Shown: positions 1 to 7,753 of the stretch, one piece after another
How positions within the stretch are numbered: the first letter of the stretch is position 1
Layout of the letters: the number at the start of each line of letters is the position of its first letter
Assembly (NCBI RefSeq): GCF_005250615.1
Contig: NZ_SULM01000008.1
Span: forward strand, 248,001-312,000
DNA length: 64,000 nucleotides
Direction: 5' to 3'
Origin: Pseudomonas rhizoryzae
Lineage (GTDB): Bacteria > Pseudomonadota > Gammaproteobacteria > Pseudomonadales > Pseudomonadaceae
The notes under the pieces: model-generated
Database searches by the model: none
Seen by the model: only the letters and a program-made list of their open reading frames with translations
Told to the model about the DNA's origin: nothing
Position numbers and translations under genes: made by a program

Positions 1-564
1 GAAGTCGTCCGGCGACAGCTCGCGCGACCAGAGTTGCAGTTCGCCGCCCTCGCTGGGCATGGTCAGGTAGACGTTGCAGGCCAGCTGGGTCACCACGCTC
101 TCCGCCTCCGTGCTACCGGGGGCGTCCTTGGCGAAGATGTCGTGGTGGGCGAGAAAGCGCACCCCGGGCTTCACCACCCGCGACAGGCCGACGTACATCT
201 TGCGGCCCCAGAGGGTCTGCAACTGGGCGCCGGCGGGCCAGGCCTCGTCGAGGGTGCAGCGCACCAGGTCGATGGGATTGAGATAGGGTCGGCAGCGGCG
301 GCGCAGTTCTTCCAGGTTGCGGGCGACACTGGCGAAGTAGTCGTCCATCTGGGCGCGCTGGTTCTCCGCCTCGTAGAAGGCCATGCCGATGCGGCCGATA
401 CTGGGGGCGTTGGCATAGCTGGCGAAGCCGTTACCGAGGATCTGTTGGCCGAGGTCGTCGGCCAGCGGCCGGGGGACGAAGCCCCGGATGCGCACGGCCA
501 ACAGGCGTTCAGTGGCGAGATGGTGCAGGCTCTCGGTGTCGAGAGCGTCGAGTTCGAGCAGCAT
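1..564 (-). CDS. 2OG-Fe(II) oxygenase, C-terminus cut by window edge
   Basis: The gene reads leftwards off the window, so only the first 188 residues are visible. Its start is the ATG at 564 (MLLELDALDT...). A His140-x-Asp142 pair (in FLAHHDIF) followed about 25 residues later by a beta-strand-rich stretch (LACNVYLTMPSEGGEL) is typical of the double-stranded beta-helix fold of 2-oxoglutarate/Fe(II)-dependent oxygenases. The distal His and Arg that would complete the active site lie outside the window. The alanyl-tRNA editing gene is 35 bp upstream on the same strand, so the two may be co-transcribed. The substrate cannot be told. Confidence 0.75.
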   Translation of the reverse strand, partial: MLLELDALDTESLHHLATERLLAVRIRGFVPRPLADDLGQQILGNGFASYANAPSIGRIGMAFYEAENQRAQMDDYFASVARNLEELRRRCRPYLNPIDLVRCTLDEAWPAGAQLQTLWGRKMYVGLSRVVKPGVRFLAHHDIFAKDAPGSTEAESVVTQLACNVYLTMPSEGGELQLWSRELSPDDF

Positions 565-598
565 GGCGCTTCCTGTCTGCGGTGAGGTGGGCGGTTGC

Positions 599-1237
599 TC
601 AGGCGTCGGCCATGTCGTAGCTCACCAGCAGACGCCCTTTCTTTTCCTTGAGCCCCAGGGCACTCAACGACCCGACGGCGCGGGAAGAGCGCATATGGGT
701 GCCGCCGCAGGCATAGCGCGCCACGCCGTCGCCGAAGCTCACCTGGCGCAGGCCCGCGGCATCGACCTCGATCCGTAGTGGCAGGTCTTCCTCCACCAGG
801 GAATCGAACTGGGCTTGCAGGGCCTGGACGTCCAGGGGCCGCGGCTCCAGCCCCGGCACGAATTCGATCTTGCCTTCGCCCGGCCAGTGATGAGCCTTGA
901 CCGGTTGCCAGCCATAGGTCTCGCCGATATGGCCGAGCAGGTGGCCGGCCGAGTGCAGCCGCGAATGTAGCCGCCGCCGCTCTTCATCGACCCGCGCCAG
1001 CATGGTGCCCGGTTGAAGGGCGCGCTGGGTGTGGTGCAGGATGCGTTCACCGTCCTGCACCACGCGGCTGACCTCGGCGGTCCCGATCCAGCCGGTGTCG
1101 CTGGGCTGGCCACCGCCCTGGGGATGGAAGGGCGTCGCCCGTAATTCGACCAGATAGCCCTCTTCGGCGGGGCTGCAGGCAATGACCTCGACCTCGGCGA
1201 TCAAGCTGTCGCTCAAGAAATACAGGCGTTCGGTCAT
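599..1237 (-). CDS. AlaX-type alanyl-tRNA editing protein
   Basis: This 212-residue protein resembles the free-standing editing domain of alanyl-tRNA synthetase, which hydrolyses Ser or Gly mischarged on tRNA-Ala. The zinc-binding signature is intact: His95-x3-His99 (in LHSAGHLLGH) and Cys177-x3-His181 (in CGGTHM). The N-terminal FHPQGGGQPSDTG motif is also diagnostic of the family. The length fits a short AlaX without the glycine-rich C-terminal extension. It is divergent from the LysR gene that begins at 1330 and lies just upstream of the 2OG oxygenase on the same strand. The family assignment is firm; which mischarged tRNA it prefers is not visible. Confidence 0.9.
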   Translation of the reverse strand: MTERLYFLSDSLIAEVEVIACSPAEEGYLVELRATPFHPQGGGQPSDTGWIGTAEVSRVVQDGERILHHTQRALQPGTMLARVDEERRRLHSRLHSAGHLLGHIGETYGWQPVKAHHWPGEGKIEFVPGLEPRPLDVQALQAQFDSLVEEDLPLRIEVDAAGLRQVSFGDGVARYACGGTHMRSSRAVGSLSALGLKEKKGRLLVSYDMADA

Positions 1238-1329
1238 GCGGCTACTACCAGGAAAGCGAGATATATCGTCATTCTAATGAGGGGGTGGAAGGGTGATAAT
1301 CCACCCTCCCTCCAAAGGAATTTTGCGCT

Positions 1330-2313
1330 GTGAGCATAAATCTCCCCCTCCCTTTGCTGAGCGAGATGGCCATCTTCGTGCGGGTCGTGGAGAGCGGCAG
1401 CTTCTCTGCGGCGGCCCGTCAGCTAGGCTTGACCCCCTCGTCCACCAGTCGCAGCGTGGCGCGCCTGGAGAAGGCCCTGGGCACCCGTTTGCTCAATCGC
1501 AGCACTCGCAAGCTGCGCTTGTCGGAAGCGGGGGAAGAGGTATATCGGCGCTGCAGCGACATGGTCGGCGCCGCGCGAGCGGTGCTGGAGGTCAGCGGCC
1601 AGTTCAACCAGGCGCCGGCCGGTATCGTGCGGCTGTCGGTGCCCAAGGCGGTGGGCAGCACCCTGATCCATCCGCACATGCCCGAGTTCCTGCGGCGCTA
1701 CCCGGCGGTGGATGTGCAACTGCTGCTGGAAGACCGCTATGTCGATCTGATCGACGACAACGTCGACCTGGCCATCCGCATCACCGATCGGCCACCGCCC
1801 GGCCTGATCGGTCGGCAGTTGCTCACCATCGAGCACCTGCTTTGCGCCACGCCGCAGTACCTGGCCGAGTACGGCAGCCCCGCGCACCCGCGTGATCTGG
1901 CCCAGCACAGCTGCATCTATCTCGGCGAAGAGCCGGCCGATTCGCGCTGGAAATTCCGCCAGGGCGCCAAGGTGGTCCACGTCAACGTCCGCGGGCGCTA
2001 CGCCGCCAACCACACCGGGGTGCGACTGGACGCGGTGCTCAACCACATCGGCATCGGCAGCCTGCCGTTCTTCACCGCCCAGGCCGCCCTGGCGCGGGGC
2101 GAGATCGTCCAGGTGCTGCCGGACTGGACCTTCCTGCCGCACTACTACGGCGGCGCCTGGCTGCTCTATCCGGCGACCCGCCATCTGCCGCCCAAGCTCA
2201 AGGTGTTCATCGACTTTCTCGTCGAACGCCTGAGCGACCAGGCGCTGCGCCGAGGTCAGGGCGCCGCGGCCTTGCCCGAACGGCGTTTCCAGGAGCTGAC
2301 CATCGGCAGTTGA
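1330..2313 (+). CDS. LysR-family transcriptional regulator
   Basis: This is a 327-residue LysR-type regulator. The N-terminal winged helix-turn-helix (about residues 12-70, FVRVVESGSFSAAARQLGLT) is followed by a periplasmic-binding-like effector domain (about 95-300). The start is a GTG at 1330, preceded by an AAAGGA-type ribosome site; an internal ATG at 1366 would delete the beginning of the first helix and is less likely. It is divergent from the alaX gene and upstream of a sugar porter. LysR proteins usually control a divergent neighbour, but no target can be fixed from sequence. The C-terminal tail after the effector domain is about 25 residues longer than usual. Confidence 0.9.
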   Translation: MSINLPLPLLSEMAIFVRVVESGSFSAAARQLGLTPSSTSRSVARLEKALGTRLLNRSTRKLRLSEAGEEVYRRCSDMVGAARAVLEVSGQFNQAPAGIVRLSVPKAVGSTLIHPHMPEFLRRYPAVDVQLLLEDRYVDLIDDNVDLAIRITDRPPPGLIGRQLLTIEHLLCATPQYLAEYGSPAHPRDLAQHSCIYLGEEPADSRWKFRQGAKVVHVNVRGRYAANHTGVRLDAVLNHIGIGSLPFFTAQAALARGEIVQVLPDWTFLPHYYGGAWLLYPATRHLPPKLKVFIDFLVERLSDQALRRGQGAAALPERRFQELTIGS

Positions 2314-2365
2314 TGGGGTGCGAGCTTTCGTGAAGGTCTTCACAAGTTCTGTTACAACTACCGCT

Positions 2366-2389
2366 GTTAGGTGAAACGATTCACCTAAC
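2366..2389. promoter_or_regulatory. LacI/Cra-type operator upstream of sugar porter
   Basis: A perfect 10-bp inverted repeat (GTTAGGTGAA and TTCACCTAAC) is separated by ACGA, which puts a CpG exactly at the dyad centre. The core GGTGAAACGATTCACC has the shape of LacI/GalR-family operators, closest to the Cra/FruR type. It lies about 100 bp before the start of the sugar porter at 2491. No LacI-family gene adjoins it; the upstream neighbour is a LysR gene. Confidence 0.65.
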
Positions 2390-2490
2390 GTTTCTTTGCC
2401 TAGGACCCCGCGGGTTTTCGCTGGGTCATGCTGATCACGACTCGTCAGCGCGAGTCCTGGCCCTGGCAGAACAAGAAAGGATTTCCTCCC

Positions 2491-3891
2491 ATGCTCGCTT
2501 CCTCACCCACGCTCACCGCACCCGTGGCGGCCACCCCGCGCAAGGGGCTGGTCGTGCTCATCGCCGTGATCGCCGCCCTCGGTGGCCTGCTGTTCGGTTA
2601 CGACACCGGCATCATCGGCGTCGCCCTGCTCGGCCTCGGCCGGGAGTTCGCCATGGACGACACCGTCAAGCAGCTGGTGACCGGTGCCATCATCTTCGGC
2701 GCCCTGTTCGGCTGCCTGGGCACCGGGCCGATCTCCGATCGCCTCGGCCGGCGCAAGACCATCATCGGCGTGGCCCTGGTGTTCGCCCTGGGCTCGGTGC
2801 TCTCGGCGCTGTCGCCCAACGTCACCCTCTTGATCCTCTCGCGCTTCCTGCTCGGCCTGTCGGCCGGCAGCTCCACCCAGATCATCCCGGTGTACATCGC
2901 CGAGGTGGCGCCGCCGGAGCACCGCGGCAAGCTGGTGGTGCTGTTCCAGTTCATGGTGGTGTTCGGCATCACCGTGGCCTACTTCACCGGCTTCGCCCTG
3001 GACGAACACTGGCGCTGGATGTTCGGTCTCGGCCTGGTGCCGGCCGTGATCCTGCTGGCCGGCATGGCGGTGTTGCCGGAAAGCCCGCGCTGGCTGCTGG
3101 TCAAGGGCCGCGAACAAGACGCCCTGGCCGTGTTGGAACGGGTGCGGGGCGGCGCGGCAGCGGCCCAGGCCGAACTGACCGAAATCAAGACCGTGAGCAA
3201 TGCGCCCGAGGGTAGCTGGAGCGATCTGTTCTCGCCTTGGGTGCGCCCGGCGCTGCTGGTGGGGGCGGGCATCGCCATGTTCTCGCAGATCACCGGCAAC
3301 AATGCGCTGATCTACTACGCGCCAACCATCCTCACCCAGGCCGGTTTCTCCGACCAGACCGCGGTGCTGGCCACCGGCTGCAGCACCATCCTGGTGGTGA
3401 TCATGACCGTGGTCGGCAGCTTCCTGGTGGATCGCATCGGCCGCCGCCGCTATCTGCTGACGCTGATTCCCGGCTCCATCATCGCCCTGGCCATCATGGG
3501 CTACCTGTTCCAGGGCGCCGGTCCGCAGACCGATGTCGAGCGCTGGACGGTGGTGGCCTGCCTGGCCGCCTACCTGATGCTCAACTGCGGTGGCTTCGGC
3601 GTCTGCATCTGGCTGATCAACGCCGAGGTCTATCCGCTGTTCGTGCGCGGCAAGGGCGCCAGCGTCGGTGCCTTCAGCCACTGGGGCTTCGACCTGTTGG
3701 TGACCCTCACCACCCTGAGCCTGGTGACCCAGCTGGGCGCCGCCCACACCTTCTGGCTCTACGCCGGGATTTCCCTGGTGGCCCTGCTGTTCATCTGGCG
3801 CCTGGTGCCGGAGACCAAGGGCAAGAGCCTGGAGCAGATCGAGCACGACCTGCGCGAGCGGCGCTTCTTTCCCTATCAGCGGAAGGGCTGA
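2491..3891 (+). CDS. MFS sugar porter
   Basis: A 466-residue, 12-helix major facilitator of the sugar porter family (XylE/GalP/AraE type), expected to import a monosaccharide with protons. Signature motifs are visible in order: FGYDTGIIG in helix 1, DRLGRRKT after helix 2, PESPRWLL before the central loop, DRIGRRR after helix 8 and PETKGKSLEQIE at the C-terminus. An upstream in-frame ATG exists at 2428, but the ATG at 2491 has the AAGAAAGGA ribosome site and yields the normal N-terminus. A LacI-type dyad at 2366-2389 suggests repression by a sugar-responsive regulator encoded elsewhere. The substrate is unknown; the xylose genes near 20 kb make xylose one candidate. Confidence 0.92.
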   Translation: MLASSPTLTAPVAATPRKGLVVLIAVIAALGGLLFGYDTGIIGVALLGLGREFAMDDTVKQLVTGAIIFGALFGCLGTGPISDRLGRRKTIIGVALVFALGSVLSALSPNVTLLILSRFLLGLSAGSSTQIIPVYIAEVAPPEHRGKLVVLFQFMVVFGITVAYFTGFALDEHWRWMFGLGLVPAVILLAGMAVLPESPRWLLVKGREQDALAVLERVRGGAAAAQAELTEIKTVSNAPEGSWSDLFSPWVRPALLVGAGIAMFSQITGNNALIYYAPTILTQAGFSDQTAVLATGCSTILVVIMTVVGSFLVDRIGRRRYLLTLIPGSIIALAIMGYLFQGAGPQTDVERWTVVACLAAYLMLNCGGFGVCIWLINAEVYPLFVRGKGASVGAFSHWGFDLLVTLTTLSLVTQLGAAHTFWLYAGISLVALLFIWRLVPETKGKSLEQIEHDLRERRFFPYQRKG

Positions 3892-3973
3892 ACGCCGGCT
3901 TCATTGCTAGGGTCGCAACAGGGGTGAGGACGTGGTTGTCTTCACCTCTGTTCGCCTGTGCCGGAGTCCTGCC

Positions 3974-4459
3974 ATGCGCCCCCTCACCCTCGACCTCGAT
4001 CAACTGGCCGCCGCCCTCGACAGCCGGGAGCGGGGCACCCACTTCATCGATCTCGAAAGCGGCGCCCTGCGCCTGCTCGATCCGGACGACCTCAGCCTGG
4101 AAGAGCGCGAAGAGCTGGAAGATCCCCAGCGCTACCTGCCGCTGCCGCGGCTGACCCAGGAGGATCGCCTGGAGCTGCGCGAAGCCTTCCTGCACCAGCT
4201 GCGCCATCCCCACGCCCAGCCGCTGTTGCGCGCCGCCTTGGAGAGCCGGCGGCCGCTGCGCACCTTCGACTACGAGCTGGACCTCTTCCCCTCGGTACGC
4301 GAGGCCTGGCAGGCCTTCGCCCTGAGTCGGCTCAAGGAGGAGGTGCTGGTGCTGCTGGAGGAAGCCGGCCTGGAGGCCCTGCCGGCGGACGGCCGGCTGC
4401 CACTGGCTGAGGATGTACCGGAGGGGATCAGGCGGCGATTGGAGAAGGGGCGGGGTTAA
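3974..4459 (+). CDS. UPF0158 family protein
   Basis: A 161-residue acidic, helical protein whose pattern matches the uncharacterised UPF0158 family: LDLDQLAAALDSRERGTHFIDLESGALRLL near the start, then LRTFDYELD and REAWQAF. The start is taken at the ATG at 3974 (MRPLTLDL), because the longer reading from 3932 adds 14 poorly conserved residues. No catalytic motif is apparent and no function is established for the family. Its last four bases overlap the end of the convergent GcvR-like gene, so the two 3' ends are interlocked. Confidence 0.8.
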   Translation: MRPLTLDLDQLAAALDSRERGTHFIDLESGALRLLDPDDLSLEEREELEDPQRYLPLPRLTQEDRLELREAFLHQLRHPHAQPLLRAALESRRPLRTFDYELDLFPSVREAWQAFALSRLKEEVLVLLEEAGLEALPADGRLPLAEDVPEGIRRRLEKGRG

Positions 4460-4980
4460 TCATGCCCATGCCGATAGAGCTTCAGCTCCACCATCAGGTC
4501 GTCGGTAAGGGTTTCCAGATGCGCCTGCAGGGCTTCGAGTTCGAGGTCCGCCGGTAGCGCCAGCAGGGCGGTAGCGTGGAACAGCACTTCGCTGCTCATG
4601 GGCGCCGGGCGGGTCTCGGTGGACAGGCGTTCGACGTTGACGCCCACCTGATGCAGCGCGCGGGTGATGTCGCGAACGATGCCGACGCGGTCGTTGCCCA
4701 GCAGGTCGAGCTGCACCAGTGGGGCGCCCACTGGTGCCGGCTGACCCGGTTCGCCCACCAGAATCCGCAGGCCGGGAAGGGCCAGTTGCTGCAGGGCCTC
4801 CACCAGGCCATTGCGCAGCTCCGGTTCCACTTCCACCGAGAGGATCCCGGCGAACTGGCCGGCCAGGTGGGCCATGCGGCTTTCCAGCCAGTTGCCGCCC
4901 TGGGCGGCCACGCAGTCGGCCAGGGCTTCCACCAGGCCGGGGCGATCGGGGGCGATGACGGTCAGGACCAGGTGTTCCAT
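4456..4980 (-). CDS. ACT-domain protein, GcvR-like
   Basis: A 174-residue protein made of two ACT domains, about residues 1-85 (EHLVLTVIAPDRPGLVEALAD) and 88-170 (LVQLDLLGNDRVGIVRDITRAL). This is the layout of GcvR, the antagonist of the glycine-cleavage activator GcvA in enterobacteria, and of related Pseudomonas ACT proteins. The ATG at 4980 has a GGAG ribosome site nine bases upstream; an alternative TTG at 4992 is less convincing. ACT domains usually bind amino acids, here plausibly glycine or serine, but no ligand is shown. No gcv genes are nearby. Confidence 0.8.
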   Translation of the reverse strand: MEHLVLTVIAPDRPGLVEALADCVAAQGGNWLESRMAHLAGQFAGILSVEVEPELRNGLVEALQQLALPGLRILVGEPGQPAPVGAPLVQLDLLGNDRVGIVRDITRALHQVGVNVERLSTETRPAPMSSEVLFHATALLALPADLELEALQAHLETLTDDLMVELKLYRHGHD

Positions 4981-5038
4981 GGCGGGCTCCAAAGCAGGCA
5001 GGGTTGCCTGCAGTCTAGCCCGCCAGGTACGGACTGGC

Positions 5039-6115
5039 CTACTGGATGTCCTCGGGTTTGACGATCACCCAGTTCTTGTCGGCATTCACCGGTACGCCAT
5101 TCGCGGCCTGACCTTCGGCGTTGCTCTTCATCATCGCCTCGATCTGGGGCAGGTACTTGGCCTTGCGATTGACCCACAGGTGGATACCACCCTTGGCGGC
5201 GTCTACGCCCTGGAACAGCATGGGGCCGTCACTGTTGGGGGTGTCACCGGCCACCAGGATCGGCTTCTTCCAGGGGCTGATGTAGGTGAGGATGGCCGCG
5301 TACTTGCCGGCGAACCAGGTGGCGGGAGTCCAGAGGTAGGGCGTGACCTGCAGCTTGAGGTTGGCCTGGGGATCGTACTTGCCTTCGGCGATCTGCTTGC
5401 GGGCAGTGGTCAGGGCGCCGGTGGCGGGGTCCTTGAGCAGGGTGGTGACACCGATGACGTTCTGCGGCTTGACGTCGTAGCCATAGCGCGGATCGGAGGC
5501 CACCATGCGCACCAGCTCCTCATGGGCAGCGCTGACCACATAGACCTCGATGCCGTTCTCCATCAGCTTGTGATAGAGCTCCTGCTGGCCCGTATAGAGC
5601 TGGGGCGCATGGATCTCCACCGTCTCGACCTTGTCGTCCTTGCCATAGTAGGTAGCGGGGATCGGCTTGCCATAGGCCATCAGTTCATCGACATAACCCT
5701 TGAGCTGCTTGAGGGTGAAGCCGGAGAACACCTGGGCGATCCAGGGATAGCAGACCATGTCGTCGATCTCGCACAGCCGGTAGTAGTAGCTGTTGAGGCT
5801 TTCCTTGTGACCGCCGACGTCCTTGAAGGGGATCAGCTTGAGCGAGGGGTCCATGGTCTCGCGGGTCAGCACGCCCTTCATTTCCAGGAAAGGCAGCAGC
5901 GACTCTTCCAGATCATAGTGATAGGTGGTGTTGTCCATGTCGAACACCGCGTAGTTGCCTTTGTTGGCGTTGGCGGCGATCAGGGCATCGAGTTGCTCAG
6001 CCGCCGCCTTGGGCCAGTGCTTGAGTTCAGTGGCCTGGGCGGTGAGGGGTAGTGCGCTGAGGGACAGGGCGCCGAGCACGAGGCCGGCGAGCAGACGACG
6101 GGGAAGAAGGGTCAT
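5039..6115 (-). CDS. pchP: phosphorylcholine phosphatase PchP
   Basis: A 358-residue secreted HAD-superfamily phosphatase closely matching P. aeruginosa PchP, which releases phosphate from phosphorylcholine in the periplasm. Residues 1-28 form a signal peptide ending ALPLTAQA. Motif I is Asp59-Met-Asp61-Asn-Thr (the nucleophile and general acid), motif II is the Ser in VVSAAHEEL, and motif III is GDTPNSD near residue 290. The start at 6115 (MTLLPRRLLAG) is chosen because everything upstream in frame lacks coding character. In Pseudomonas this enzyme works with haemolytic phospholipase C and choline/betaine uptake; those genes are not in this window. Confidence 0.9.
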   Translation of the reverse strand: MTLLPRRLLAGLVLGALSLSALPLTAQATELKHWPKAAAEQLDALIAANANKGNYAVFDMDNTTYHYDLEESLLPFLEMKGVLTRETMDPSLKLIPFKDVGGHKESLNSYYYRLCEIDDMVCYPWIAQVFSGFTLKQLKGYVDELMAYGKPIPATYYGKDDKVETVEIHAPQLYTGQQELYHKLMENGIEVYVVSAAHEELVRMVASDPRYGYDVKPQNVIGVTTLLKDPATGALTTARKQIAEGKYDPQANLKLQVTPYLWTPATWFAGKYAAILTYISPWKKPILVAGDTPNSDGPMLFQGVDAAKGGIHLWVNRKAKYLPQIEAMMKSNAEGQAANGVPVNADKNWVIVKPEDIQ

Positions 6116-6216
6116 ACGGGACGTATTCCTACGACGGCGTCCGCGGGGTGCGAACGTTCGCAGCGACCCTAGCAAGGCAAGATTGCAAAATGTGTCTGGG
6201 AAGCGGCTTCGAGTGT

Positions 6217-6247
6217 TCCCGGGGCGGCACGAGCGGTCGCCCCGGGA
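6217..6247. terminator. GC-rich hairpin between pchP and MFS gene
   Basis: A perfect 10-bp stem (TCCCGGGGCG and CGCCCCGGGA) with an 11-base loop sits just after the stop codon of the MFS gene at 6255. It has no adjacent T-run on the minus strand, so it is either a weak terminator or an mRNA 3'-end stabiliser. Confidence 0.4.
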
Positions 6248-6254
6248 CCTGCCG

Positions 6255-7535
6255 TCAGGCGGTGACGGGCTTGAGCTGGCCGTGGCTCTTGCCACGGAAC
6301 AGGGTCAGGGTGGCGACCAAGCCGAGCACGGCGGCCAGGGTCAGCCACATGCCGGGGGCGGCCTTGTTGCCGGTTTCCTGGATCAGCCAGGTGCAGATCA
6401 TCGGGGTGAAGCCGCCGAAGGTCGCGGTGGCCAGGCTGTAGGCCAGGGAGAAGCCGGTAGTACGGACCTGCACCGGCATGATCTCGGTCAGGGCCACCAC
6501 CATGCCGCCGTTGTAGGTGCCATAGAGGAACGACAGCCACAGCTCGACCAGCAGCAGGCGACCGAAGCTGGGCGCGTTGGTCAACCAGATCATCGCCGGG
6601 TAGGCACTGAGAATGGCCAGGACGGTAGCGAAGATCAGCAGCGGGCGCCGGCCGACGCGATCGCTCAGGGCGCCCATCACCGGCAGCCAGATGAAGTTGG
6701 ACACGCCTACGCAGGCGGTGACGATCAGGCTGTCCAGGGCGGTCAGGTTCAGTTCGTGGCGGCCGAAGGTGGGGGTGTAGGCGGTGATCAGGTAGAAGGA
6801 GGCGGTGGTCATGGAGACCATGGCCACGCCGGCCAGTACGGTGCCGAAGTTCTGGCCGATGGAGGCCATGGTTTCGCGGAAGGTCGGACGCTGCTTGCGC
6901 GCGGCGAACTCCGGGCTCTCTTCCAGGGAGCGGCGGATGATGAACAGGAAGGGCACGATCAGGCAGCCGATCAGGAAGGGGACGCGCCAGCCCCATTCAC
7001 CCATCTCGGCGGGCGACAGCCAGTGGTTGAGCAGGGCGCCCAGTACGCCGGCGAAGACCACCGCGACCTGCTGGCTGGCGGATTGCCAGGAGACGAAGAA
7101 ACCCTTGCGCCCAGGAGTGGCGATTTCCGACAGGTAGACGGACACCCCGCCCAGCTCGACGCCGGCGGAGAAGCCTTGCAGCAGGCGACCGATCAACACC
7201 AGGATCGGCGCGGCCACGCCCAGGGTGGCATAGCCGGGCACCACGGCGATCAGCAGGGTACCCATGGCCATCAGCGCCAGGGTCACGATCAGGCCGTGGC
7301 GACGACCGTGCTTGTCGATGTAGGCGCCGAGGAAGATCGCCCCCAGGGGGCGCATCAGGAAACCGGCACCGAAGGTGGCCAGCGACAGCATCAGGGAGGC
7401 GAAGGCGTCGTCACCGGGAAAGAACGTCTTGGCGATGGCCGTGGCATAGAAGCCATACACCATGAAGTCGTACATTTCGAGGAAGTTTCCGCTGACGACG
7501 CGGAAGATGGATTTGGCTTTCGAGGTGGTGGCCAT
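6255..7535 (-). CDS. MFS metabolite:H+ symporter (citrate/tricarballylate type)
   Basis: A 426-residue, 12-helix transporter of the metabolite:H+ symporter branch of the MFS. It shows the branch hallmarks: [16 protein letters not shown] in helix 1, the long [18 protein letters not shown] loop 2-3 motif, and [14 protein letters not shown] in helix 4. The closest relatives I recognise are citrate-proton and tricarballylate symporters (CitA/TcuC). The ATG at 7535 is the natural start. It is transcribed leftward toward pchP; the pchP gene begins 139 bp downstream. The exact di- or tricarboxylate substrate is inferred. Confidence 0.85.
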   Translation of the reverse strand: MATTSKAKSIFRVVSGNFLEMYDFMVYGFYATAIAKTFFPGDDAFASLMLSLATFGAGFLMRPLGAIFLGAYIDKHGRRHGLIVTLALMAMGTLLIAVVPGYATLGVAAPILVLIGRLLQGFSAGVELGGVSVYLSEIATPGRKGFFVSWQSASQQVAVVFAGVLGALLNHWLSPAEMGEWGWRVPFLIGCLIVPFLFIIRRSLEESPEFAARKQRPTFRETMASIGQNFGTVLAGVAMVSMTTASFYLITAYTPTFGRHELNLTALDSLIVTACVGVSNFIWLPVMGALSDRVGRRPLLIFATVLAILSAYPAMIWLTNAPSFGRLLLVELWLSFLYGTYNGGMVVALTEIMPVQVRTTGFSLAYSLATATFGGFTPMICTWLIQETGNKAAPGMWLTLAAVLGLVATLTLFRGKSHGQLKPVTA

Positions 7536-7753
7536 CAGTGCTAGCTCGGATTGGGTTTGTTATGGAGACAGCTTGCGCAAGGCGCCCAGACCTCTGTGGG
7601 TGGGTCGCGCTATTTGTAACCTTATGTGTTGCAAAACAACGCTGGCAAGCTGAATCGGACCAAAACCCGCGAAATTACTGGATTTGAAAGGTTGGTGAAA
7701 GGTTCGCGTCATTACGTCTGGAAATTATTGTCCAGTTGACAAGATGTCGCAGT

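Noticed and set aside
2503..3846. 447-residue minus-strand frame across the sugar porter
   Set aside because: It is a His/Gln-rich antisense shadow of a clear MFS gene, with no ribosome site or domain.
5955..7544. 529-residue plus-strand frame across pchP and the symporter
   Set aside because: Antisense shadow in high-GC DNA, spanning two genuine genes.
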